20,779 nucleotides of DNA, taken from NCBI GenBank assembly GCA_028279205.1, contig JANQSR010000106.1, positions 1 to 20,779 of the forward strand, read 5' to 3'. The DNA is from Simkania sp. (lineage in GTDB: Bacteria; Chlamydiota; Chlamydiia; Chlamydiales; Simkaniaceae). Position numbers and translations under genes: made by a program. The notes under the pieces were generated by a model. It was not told the origin of the DNA. It was given only the letters and a program-made list of their open reading frames with translations, and did no database searches. Of this stretch, positions 1 to 5,944 are shown one piece after another. Numbering within the stretch: position 1 is the first letter of the stretch; the number at the start of each line of letters is the position of its first letter.

Positions 1-705
1 AACAGAGATTTCCCCTTTAAGAGAAGGACCCGCTCCACAGATGACCGCTGGGATTCCTTGGAAGGCGCCTTTCAGGCGGTTTGCATAAAAGGCCTTCCCA
101 ATTTGGGAAAAATTGGAGAGGACATTTTTTGATAGAGCAAAATGGTATAGATCCTCTTTGTGGATCGCATCCCAAACTGTGACTTTTCGAAGTAGATGAA
201 GGCGCATCTCTCTCACCCGCCTTGGCCTTTTCTTTTTATAGTGCTCAAGGGGGATCAGATCAGACCTTTCATAGGGAAACTCAGACGCTCTTTCTTCCAA
301 GAACCGTTTCCAAAGATTAGAGTCAAACATCACCCGAAGGTGGATCTGCGGGTGATTGATCAGCATATCAGCCCCCTCTGTTTGTAAAAACAAGCGAACC
401 ACCTCGAGATCATCTTCAATCAAGATGAGATCCCGCTTCACATCTTGAGAGAGCCACTCTAGCAACGCTTTAGCATAGTGTCCGAGCCCCACACCGTAGA
501 GGTAGATCACCTCTAAATGATCCAGATTAACCTGCTTGAACGCTTGAGAAATTTCCAAGTCAACCCCCTCCCTGCGGTGAAGAAGATCCCCTTCACGCTC
601 CCCATTTTGACCCCCCTGACAAAAAGTCCAAGGCTTTTCTCGCACAACGCGGAGCAAGAACGCCAGTTGGGGCAACCGCTCTTCTAAAACAGACAGACTA
701 GACAC
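1..705 (-). CDS. DUF115 / MptE-like protein, partial (3' end beyond window)
   Basis: An open frame of 235 codons runs off the left edge, so the C-terminal part is missing. I start it at the GTG at 703-705, which has a good GGAGG ribosome site just upstream and lies 18 bp after the stop of the preceding gene; an in-frame TAA (that same stop) excludes an earlier start. The last visible residues, GIPAVICGAGPSL, match GIPAIICGAGPSL in the neighbour at 724-2229, so the two are tandem paralogues. Both resemble the DUF115 family, related to MptE-like 6-hydroxymethylpterin pyrophosphokinases and to flagellin-glycosylation accessory proteins. The glycine-rich motif is the probable nucleotide-binding start of the core domain, with about 210 family-specific residues before it. 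The true substrate in chlamydiae is unknown to me. Probably co-transcribed with the three genes upstream. Confidence 0.75.
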   Translation of the reverse strand, partial: MSSLSVLEERLPQLAFLLRVVREKPWTFCQGGQNGEREGDLLHRREGVDLEISQAFKQVNLDHLEVIYLYGVGLGHYAKALLEWLSQDVKRDLILIEDDLEVVRLFLQTEGADMLINHPQIHLRVMFDSNLWKRFLEERASEFPYERSDLIPLEHYKKKRPRRVREMRLHLLRKVTVWDAIHKEDLYHFALSKNVLSNFSQIGKAFYANRLKGAFQGIPAVICGAGPSLKGEISV

Positions 706-723
706 CTCTATCCTCCCAAAAGC

Positions 724-2229
724 TTATCTTTGCAAGAAAGGAACATAATTTTGGCAAACTGTTTGAAAAAAAACAAGCTGTTGCACCCATTTCTCAAAAG
801 TTGGATCGATCATCTGCGCCACAATCTCTTTTTTCTGTAACAAAACACGCCACACTCTCCAATTGGGAAGCAAGACAAACTGATAAAAAGGCTCTTCAAA
901 AAAAGCCTCTTCAAAACGAGGCTGAACTTGCTCTTTCGCCTGCTCTAACAGCTTACAGCACGACCGCTCTAACAGCTTACAGCACGCACTGAAACTCTTG
1001 AAAAGGGGGGCGATTTTGGGGTGCAAAGGGCAAACAGAAGCTCCCCGTAAAAGGGAGGATGTGTCGACTTTTTTTACGAAATAGAGCTTTTTAACCTCTT
1101 GAAGCTCTTTTTCAACAATCCCCTCCATAGAAAGCCCCCCCTCCGTCGCATTGAGAAAGAGTGTGGAGAGATTTTCCCTGGCAAGGTGCTCAAAAAAGCG
1201 GCGTCCTAGCAAAAAATCAGGACGGGAAAAGACGGGATGGCCAAACCGGTCGGATGTTTCGATTGAATCCCTTCTCTTTGGATCCTCTTTTTGATCAAAG
1301 TAAACTCGCCCGCCTGATGTGCACCCATCCATCCCAACAAAAACAATCGGATTACACCCCAAAAAGAGAGCAACTCTAGTCAAAAATGTTCCGACGTGGG
1401 TTCCCGCATCAAAGGGTTTAAGCCTCGGAATTAACCACCGCTCTAATGGGAATCCCCCGCTCGGACCCATCCTAATCAGAGGACCCTTTGCTTGGGTAAG
1501 AGAGGCTGGGTTTGTCTGATTTTGAAAAAAAAGGGGGGATTCACAAGGGGTTAAACGATGACCGGGATCGATGCACCCTCCAAAATCGATCGGAACTTGC
1601 CTTTTTGTCAAAAGATCTAGAGCAGACCCCCCAGCAAAGATCACTGCTTTTTTCTCTACCCTTTTGAGCACATCTAGATTCTTTTCAAGGGAGGGCCCCG
1701 CCCCACAAATAATAGCGGGAATCCCACTTAACCTGCCTTCGAGGAGCTGCCCAGAAAACGCGGGATAGAGACTATTTTCCAAAACATTTTTTAGAAAGGG
1801 TACGCCGTAATCCCTGTGAAGGGAGGCTCTGTGCTCGGCGTTCATTTTAAGATCGGAAAGATGATGAGCAAACAGCCGATTTTTGCCAGGCATGACCAGA
1901 CATTCAGAAGGGCGGTAAAGCCCTTCTTCAATCACTCTTTCCAAATTTTTTTCATTCAAATCGATCAGTTGCACCTGTGGATTTCCGAGCAAACGTTCAA
2001 TCTCCCCCCTATCACAAAAGGAAGAGGGGCTCTTTTTTCCATCTTCGATCAGAATCAACTGACGCTTTTGATCTCGACGCAGCCACTCTTTGATCTCCCG
2101 ATTGAGAGGACTTAACCCATAAACATAGAGAAGCTCTGTCCCCTCTTGGGGGGAAAAATCTAAACTGCTTCGCCGCCCCGCCGAAAGAGGGACTTCCATC
2201 AAGGGGGTCTTTTCAAACGGTTTTTTCAT
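724..2229 (-). CDS. DUF115 / MptE-like protein, complete paralogue
   Basis: 501 residues from the ATG at 2229, which forms an ATGA overlap with the stop of the upstream gene; a GTG three codons earlier is possible, but AAAGG is better spaced for the ATG. The core motif GIPAIICGAGPSLEKN lies near residues 168-183 and is followed by VIFAGGSALDLL and by FGGCIDPG, the pattern of the DUF115/MptE-like fold. The family contains archaeal pterin diphosphokinases and Maf-type glycosylation accessory proteins, so a nucleotide-sugar or pterin substrate is possible, but nothing in this window decides it. No signal peptide or membrane segment is visible, so it is likely cytoplasmic. A tandem 24-bp duplication inserts a second CCKLLE block in the C-terminal third. 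The next gene downstream is a diverged copy, 18 bp away. Confidence 0.8.
   Translation of the reverse strand: MKKPFEKTPLMEVPLSAGRRSSLDFSPQEGTELLYVYGLSPLNREIKEWLRRDQKRQLILIEDGKKSPSSFCDRGEIERLLGNPQVQLIDLNEKNLERVIEEGLYRPSECLVMPGKNRLFAHHLSDLKMNAEHRASLHRDYGVPFLKNVLENSLYPAFSGQLLEGRLSGIPAIICGAGPSLEKNLDVLKRVEKKAVIFAGGSALDLLTKRQVPIDFGGCIDPGHRLTPCESPLFFQNQTNPASLTQAKGPLIRMGPSGGFPLERWLIPRLKPFDAGTHVGTFLTRVALFLGCNPIVFVGMDGCTSGGRVYFDQKEDPKRRDSIETSDRFGHPVFSRPDFLLGRRFFEHLARENLSTLFLNATEGGLSMEGIVEKELQEVKKLYFVKKVDTSSLLRGASVCPLHPKIAPLFKSFSACCKLLERSCCKLLEQAKEQVQPRFEEAFFEEPFYQFVLLPNWRVWRVLLQKKEIVAQMIDPTFEKWVQQLVFFQTVCQNYVPFLQR
942..989 (-). repeat. 24-bp in-frame tandem duplication inside a DUF115 gene
   Basis: Two adjacent 24-bp units (942-965 and 966-989) share their first 21 bases exactly. 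They encode the repeated peptide CCKLLERS / CCKLLEQA in the C-terminal region of the DUF115 protein. The copies are nearly identical, which suggests a recent slippage event, and the reading frame is kept. Confidence 0.85.
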
Positions 2230-2687
2230 GATTGACACCTTTCAACAAGCTCTCGATAGGGGGGGATAAAATCACACCCTTTTACCCGCCCATTCTCGAT
2301 CCATTCCATTCTAAGCTGGGTCTGATTGACAAGGGCTACAAAAGGGGCTTTGATATAGACGTTGTAGCCCCACACTTGAGTCCACATGCTCTTTTTAAGG
2401 GGAAAAGCTTTGCACTCGACGAGCAATAGAGGAAACGCAAGTTTTGGCCCATAACAGAGCAAATCACACCGCCTTTTGTTTTTTTCGGAAGCTTTCGCAG
2501 AAAAGGGCAAACCTCTAACCCCTTTTTCAACAGCGATTAGCCCCTTCGGAAACCCACACTCCTCGAGAAGGTAGGAAAGAAAGCACTGTCTGACCTGCTC
2601 TTCTGCTGTTTTAAAGACCCACTTCTTTCTGATCGGATCAAAGAGTTTGAGAGACTCACTCTGCAGAGATGACGGCATAGCTCCCAT
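2226..2687 (-). CDS. HsdR N-terminal-like PD-(D/E)XK domain protein
   Basis: About 153 residues resembling the stand-alone type I restriction enzyme R N-terminal domain (HSDR_N). The nuclease-type signature is visible: Asp75 in RRCDLLCYG, then Glu91-Cys-Lys93 in LLLVECKA, i.e. D...ExK of the PD-(D/E)XK fold, preceded by KTAEEQVRQ with its conserved Glu. No helicase motor, methylase or specificity subunit is nearby, so this is not a restriction system; single-domain versions are common and of unknown role. The start is uncertain: GTG 2690, ATG 2687 and ATG 2678 are all in frame, all inside the end of the hibernation-factor gene, and none has a convincing ribosome site, so translational coupling is likely. 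Its stop overlaps the DUF115 start as ATGA. Confidence 0.7.
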   Translation of the reverse strand: MGAMPSSLQSESLKLFDPIRKKWVFKTAEEQVRQCFLSYLLEECGFPKGLIAVEKGVRGLPFSAKASEKNKRRCDLLCYGPKLAFPLLLVECKAFPLKKSMWTQVWGYNVYIKAPFVALVNQTQLRMEWIENGRVKGCDFIPPYRELVERCQS

Positions 2688-3282
2688 CACGACGGCGATA
2701 AATCACCTTAAACGTTCGCTCCTCTTCTGACCGGTAGAGCATGAAATGGTCACTAGAAAGCTCCATCTTCATGACCGCTTCATCCAGAGTCAAATCCTTA
2801 AGTGGGCGCTTTTTCTTCTTGACGACCCTGGGCAGGGAATACTTTTCATTGAGCTTTTCATTACTCTCATTAACAATCTCTTGGTTGATCTCTTCGACCT
2901 CATCTTTCATCCGCTCGAGCACATCGATCTCTACTTCGGTTACAGAGGGGCCTCTTGCGTAGTGATCCTGGATCCGACCCTTCCATTTCAAAAGCTTAGA
3001 GTGCAACCTTTCAAATGCCTTGTCAATAGCAGAGTACATGTTCTCGGTGATCGCCCCTACTTTGACTTTGAAATGGGAAAATTTTAAGAGGATATCGACC
3101 GACTGGTTGAGTTTTTGTACATCGAGACGCACACTCACTTCGATGATCTGAGGGATGATTCTCTCAACTTTATCAACCTTCTCCTCGATGTAATCCCGAA
3201 TCGGTTTTGTGATCTCGATATTTTTCCCAACCAAGGAAAGCGTGTAACCTTCCCCTTTAGAATGTTTTGAAGTATGGGACAT
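2656..3282 (-). CDS. hpf: Ribosome hibernation promoting factor, long form
   Basis: 208 residues. The N-terminal part (about 10-110) is the S30AE/YfiA domain, seen as LVGKNIEITKPIRDYIEEK, then KVERIIPQIIEVSVRLDV and EIDVL. The C-terminal part (about 160-208), with LDEAVMKMELSSDHFMLYR and RRRDGSYAVI, is the dimerisation domain of long HPF. The long form binds the 30S decoding region and joins two 70S ribosomes into an inactive 100S dimer in non-growing cells. I start at ATG 3282 because GGAGG sits 4 bases upstream and the S30AE homology begins shortly after; the frame stays open to 3453 only because it reads through a rearranged copy of the gene's own sequence. It overlaps the next gene by about 32 bp and likely heads the hpf - HsdR-N - DUF115 - DUF115 operon. 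Confidence 0.93.
   Translation of the reverse strand: MSHTSKHSKGEGYTLSLVGKNIEITKPIRDYIEEKVDKVERIIPQIIEVSVRLDVQKLNQSVDILLKFSHFKVKVGAITENMYSAIDKAFERLHSKLLKWKGRIQDHYARGPSVTEVEIDVLERMKDEVEEINQEIVNESNEKLNEKYSLPRVVKKKKRPLKDLTLDEAVMKMELSSDHFMLYRSEEERTFKVIYRRRDGSYAVISAE
3106..3171 (-). repeat. Source copy of duplicated hpf segment
   Basis: This stretch inside hpf, encoding roughly VERIIPQIIEVSVRLDVQKLN, recurs in direct orientation at 3365-3433 with a few substitutions and a small insertion. The shared core includes GTACATCGAGACGCACACT and CTTCGATGATCTGAGGGA (plus-strand reading). Confidence 0.85.
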
Positions 3283-3364
3283 CGAACCTCCGATGAATGT
3301 CAAAACCAGAGAGCTCAAGTCTACCCCCTTGCCCCTTTTTTTACCACTCGAAAGAGAAGGAAAA

Positions 3365-3433
3365 GTTGAGCTTTTGTACATCGAGACGCACACTGACTTC
3401 GATGATCTGAGGGAGATGACTCTCTCAACCTTT
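3365..3433 (-). pseudogene. Duplicated, frameshifted fragment of hpf
   Basis: Direct-repeat copy of hpf 3106-3171. Read on the minus strand it begins KVERVI, like KVERII in hpf, and then loses the frame through a 2-base insertion, so it cannot supply functional HPF sequence. It lies about 80-150 bp upstream of the true hpf start in the same orientation. An ATG just before it (minus strand, preceded by the tsaD-leader copy) would start a short nonsense peptide in phase with the hpf frame. Confidence 0.8.
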
Positions 3434-3439
3434 CGCATT

Positions 3440-3487
3440 CGTGACACTCCCAATCCCCTAAAAGAGGATGGGCTTCTAAGCCAACAT
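3440..3487 (-). repeat. Copy of the tsaD leader repeat
   Basis: Its first 25 bases (beginning CGTGACACTCCCAATCCCCT) are identical to 9229-9253, and the similarity continues to 3487 versus 9276 with a few changes. At 9229 the repeat abuts the tsaD start codon and includes its GGGAG ribosome site; here it abuts the hpf fragment instead. Confidence 0.9.
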
Positions 3488-3754
3488 CTGGAGACGACCC
3501 GCCACTTACGTGGCTCCCAGGGATGGGACGGCCTATTTCTAGATGATTACTCAGACAACTTTGGCCTGTGTCCAGGCTACTACTACTTTTCCCATATGGG
3601 ATACGTAGATACGTTTGCAAGCAACATTCGGGAGAACGATTTAGTCGTTCGAGCACGCGATGCCAGCTTGTTTTTGAACAAGTATACTTATGACCAATTT
3701 TACGTCACGCTCTCATCTCAATACCCTAAAGGATATGAGAATTCCCGCGTGACT

Positions 3755-4375
3755 TTAAAATGCCCCTTTTGTAGAGAAAAGGGTGGGCACTGTTTTTAGG
3801 AGGAGTTTTAGATCGAAAAGGAAGGCCTGTTTGTCTACATATTGAGAATCAAGGAGCACCCTTTCTCGGTAAGAGAGCAAGTTCCGACCTGATGTCTGCC
3901 ACAGTCCAGTGATTCCAGGTTTGACAGATAAAATTTTCTCCGCATCCCGATTGATCAAAATACCCCTCTCCTCTTTGAGTTCGGAGATATGATGGGGACG
4001 GGGGCCAACCAAGCTGAGTGTGCCACAGATAACGGCAAAAAGTTGGGGCAATTCGTCTAAAGAGGTTTTGCGCAAAAATCTACCAAGCCGCGTACAGCGA
4101 GGATCTTTTCGGAGTTTATGAAAATGGATCCACTCTTTCCGCATTTCGGAATTTTTTTTGAGAAGAGTTGCTAGCTCAACGTCAGCATCAACATGCATTG
4201 TGCGAAACTTATAGATGACAATCCGCCTTTTGTTTTGTCCAACCCGTTCGGAAGCGTAGAGCAAAGACCCCTTTGAACTGACTTTGACCAGCAGACCGAT
4301 CAGAAGAAAAAAAGGAGCTGAGAGAAGAATAAGAAGAGAGGCAAAGAAAAGGTCAAAAATGCGTTTTTTTTTCAT
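3755..4375 (-). CDS. Bacterial sugar transferase (undecaprenyl-phosphate sugar phosphotransferase type)
   Basis: 206 residues from ATG 4375, chosen over a GTG at 4387 because AAAGGTGAG is well spaced for it. It shows the full short-form signature of the WbaP/WcaJ catalytic domain: KKRIFDLFFA followed by one hydrophobic membrane helix (about residues 8-29), YKFRTM, the SLDELPQLFAVICGTLSLVGPRP block, KPGITGLWQTSGR, and the end LLDSQYVDK. These enzymes transfer a sugar-1-phosphate from a UDP-sugar to undecaprenyl phosphate at the inner face of the cytoplasmic membrane, starting polysaccharide or glycan synthesis. No other glycan genes are nearby, so the pathway is open. It follows the prenyl synthase gene, a suggestive link because that enzyme can feed the polyprenyl carrier. 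A small hairpin (CCCTTTT/AAAAGGG, around 3765-3783) overlaps the end of the gene. Confidence 0.9.
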   Translation of the reverse strand: MKKKRIFDLFFASLLILLSAPFFLLIGLLVKVSSKGSLLYASERVGQNKRRIVIYKFRTMHVDADVELATLLKKNSEMRKEWIHFHKLRKDPRCTRLGRFLRKTSLDELPQLFAVICGTLSLVGPRPHHISELKEERGILINRDAEKILSVKPGITGLWQTSGRNLLSYRERVLLDSQYVDKQAFLFDLKLLLKTVPTLFSTKGAF

Positions 4376-4396
4376 GTCACAACTCACCTTTCTTAC

Positions 4397-5233
4397 CTAA
4401 TTTAGCCGATCCATACATGTTTTGAAAAGGTTGAACGTTGTGGGAGTCGGGCAACAGATCTTTTTTAACTCAGCCATCCCTTTCAAACAACAGATGCGCG
4501 CTTTATCTCGCACCGTGCTTCTTGGATAGAGCGTCAAAGCTGGATGTTTAGAGGGATTGGGGCTCTTTTTTTCCGAGTCGGCATCAAACAGATCATCGGT
4601 GTACTGGTAACCGACTCCAAGCAAACGGCCCGCCTCTTTGAGATGTTTTTGATCTTTCTCAGAAACACTTGCAATAACGCCACCAAACTCCAAAGCAACC
4701 ATGATCATCATCGCCGTCTTTTTAACAAACATCAGATCAAGGGTCTTTGGATCGATCCCTTTTTCCTCTTGTAGAATGTCAATAACTTGCCCCCCAATCA
4801 TTCCGTGCCCTCCACTGCGCAGCGCGAGAAGGTGGATGAGGTGAGACCTCTTTTCACAAGAGAGACTTTTAGCAGAAGAGAGCACTTCAAAGGCGTAAGT
4901 GAGCAAGTAATCTCCAGCCAAGATGGCTTGCGCTTCACCGTAAACAGTGTGCAAGGCTGGTTTTCCACGGCGCATCGAATCGTTATCCATACAGGGCAAA
5001 TCATCGTGGATAAGCGAGTAGGTGTGAACCATTTCAATGGCGCAAGCAGGATCGATCCCAGAGTCGATCGGATAGCCAAAGTCGCTCAAAACAGCGAGGG
5101 TGAGAAGAGGGCGGATCCGTTTGCCTGGAAGAAGCAAGGAGTAACGAGCCGCTTCAAACAGGGTCGAATGGGGCTGTTTGGTCACTGGAATGATGTTCTT
5201 AAGCCTCTTTTCGATCAGATCTAATTGGAGCAA
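4397..5233 (-). CDS. ispA: Short-chain polyprenyl diphosphate synthase (farnesyl/geranylgeranyl type)
   Basis: 278 residues. Condenses isopentenyl diphosphate with allylic diphosphates to give C15 or C20 prenyl diphosphates. Both aspartate-rich metal sites are present: DDLPCMDND (about residues 78-86) and DDLFD (about 215-219). GKRIRP near residue 37 and GGQVID, KKTAMM further on complete the family pattern, and the length is normal. The start is a TTG at 5233, the only in-frame start upstream of the conserved region; GGAGAGG lies 6 bases before it. A GTG within that ribosome site is out of frame. It lies 42 bp downstream of lolD and 21 bp upstream of the sugar transferase, so all may be one transcript. 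The exact product length cannot be told from motifs alone. Confidence 0.9.
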   Translation of the reverse strand: MLQLDLIEKRLKNIIPVTKQPHSTLFEAARYSLLLPGKRIRPLLTLAVLSDFGYPIDSGIDPACAIEMVHTYSLIHDDLPCMDNDSMRRGKPALHTVYGEAQAILAGDYLLTYAFEVLSSAKSLSCEKRSHLIHLLALRSGGHGMIGGQVIDILQEEKGIDPKTLDLMFVKKTAMMIMVALEFGGVIASVSEKDQKHLKEAGRLLGVGYQYTDDLFDADSEKKSPNPSKHPALTLYPRSTVRDKARICCLKGMAELKKICCPTPTTFNLFKTCMDRLN

Positions 5234-5275
5234 CTTTCACCTCTCCTTTTTTAGAGAAAGAAGGTTAACCAGATT

Positions 5276-5944
5276 TTAGATGGAAGTCAAGATCCCCTCT
5301 TTCAAGAGGTAGACTTGATCGCAAAGCTTGGCCAGTCTTGTGCTGTGAGTGACGACGATAAGAGATTGTCCAAAATCGCGTACTGCACTGATCAAGAGCT
5401 GGTGCACGAGCTGCCCATTTTCTTGATCGAGATTGCCTGAGGGCTCATCAGCAAGGATCAGATCGGGCTGATTGCAAAGGGCGCGCGCAATCGCAACCCG
5501 CTGCTTTTCTCCTCCAGAAAGAGACTTGACCTGTTGATTTTTGTGCGGGGTAAGACCGACCCTATCGAGCATTTGCTCTGCATGATCGCAGGCATCACTT
5601 CCCTGACTACTCTTTCGACGCCCGATTCTAGCTGGCATCAGAACATTTTCCAAGGCTGAGCTCTCCTCTAAGAGGTTAAAATTTTGAAAGACAAATCCAA
5701 GATGCTGGTTACGGAGCGCTGGAGACCACTCGGTTAAACTATTTTTTCCCAAAATCTCTAAGGTTCCCGAGGAGGGGGTTTCTAACGTTCCTAAAATATG
5801 GAGCAGGGTGCTTTTTCCAACACCTGAGGGCCCGATGATTGCCATACTTTGCCCTTTTTGCAAAGTGAAAGTGACCCCCTTTAAAATCTCTAACTTTGAA
5901 GGGGTTTTATACAGTTTGGAAAGGGAGTGCGCTTTGACAATCAT
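5276..5944 (-). CDS. lolD: LolD-type ABC transporter ATP-binding protein
   Basis: 222 residues, the normal length for a LolD/MacB-class ATPase. Visible motifs: Walker A GPSGVGKST (about 38-46), Q-loop VFQNFNLL, signature LSGGEKQRVAIARAL (about 142-156), Walker B LILADEPSGNLD, and the switch histidine in VVTHS. LolD drives the extraction of outer-membrane lipoproteins from the inner membrane together with LolC/E. Its start overlaps the stop of the permease gene as ATGA, which fixes the pairing. As I remember it, the same pair follows rpmG in C. trachomatis. Confidence 0.92.
   Translation of the reverse strand: MIVKAHSLSKLYKTPSKLEILKGVTFTLQKGQSMAIIGPSGVGKSTLLHILGTLETPSSGTLEILGKNSLTEWSPALRNQHLGFVFQNFNLLEESSALENVLMPARIGRRKSSQGSDACDHAEQMLDRVGLTPHKNQQVKSLSGGEKQRVAIARALCNQPDLILADEPSGNLDQENGQLVHQLLISAVRDFGQSLIVVTHSTRLAKLCDQVYLLKEGILTSI

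Larger units (their letters stand above)
3283..3754. other. 472-bp intergenic region upstream of hpf with a chimeric duplication
   Basis: No gene here convinces me. The hpf-proximal third carries an hpf fragment copy (3365-3433) followed 6 bp later by a copy of the tsaD leader (3440-3487), both in the minus-strand sense of their parents. The rest (3488-3754) shows no recognisable coding signal; one small hairpin, CTTGTT-tttg-AACAAG, lies at 3667-3682. The hpf promoter should be in this interval, but I see no clear -35/-10 pair. A long plus-strand frame (3293-3799) crosses the region; it reads hpf sequence antisense and runs into the end of the sugar transferase gene, so I treat it as non-coding. 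Confidence 0.6.

Noticed and set aside
2226..2687. A restriction-modification system based on the HsdR-N-like protein
   Set aside because: Only the nuclease-like domain exists; no motor, methylase or specificity gene is nearby.
3283..3453. N-terminal extension of hpf to 3453
   Set aside because: The frame is open only through rearranged repeat DNA; ATG 3282 has an ideal GGAGG site and fits the normal HPF N-terminus.
3293..3799. 168-codon plus-strand open frame upstream of hpf
   Set aside because: Part of it is the antisense reading of a duplicated hpf fragment and of a tsaD leader copy, and its end runs antisense into the sugar transferase gene; no family resemblance or ribosome site.
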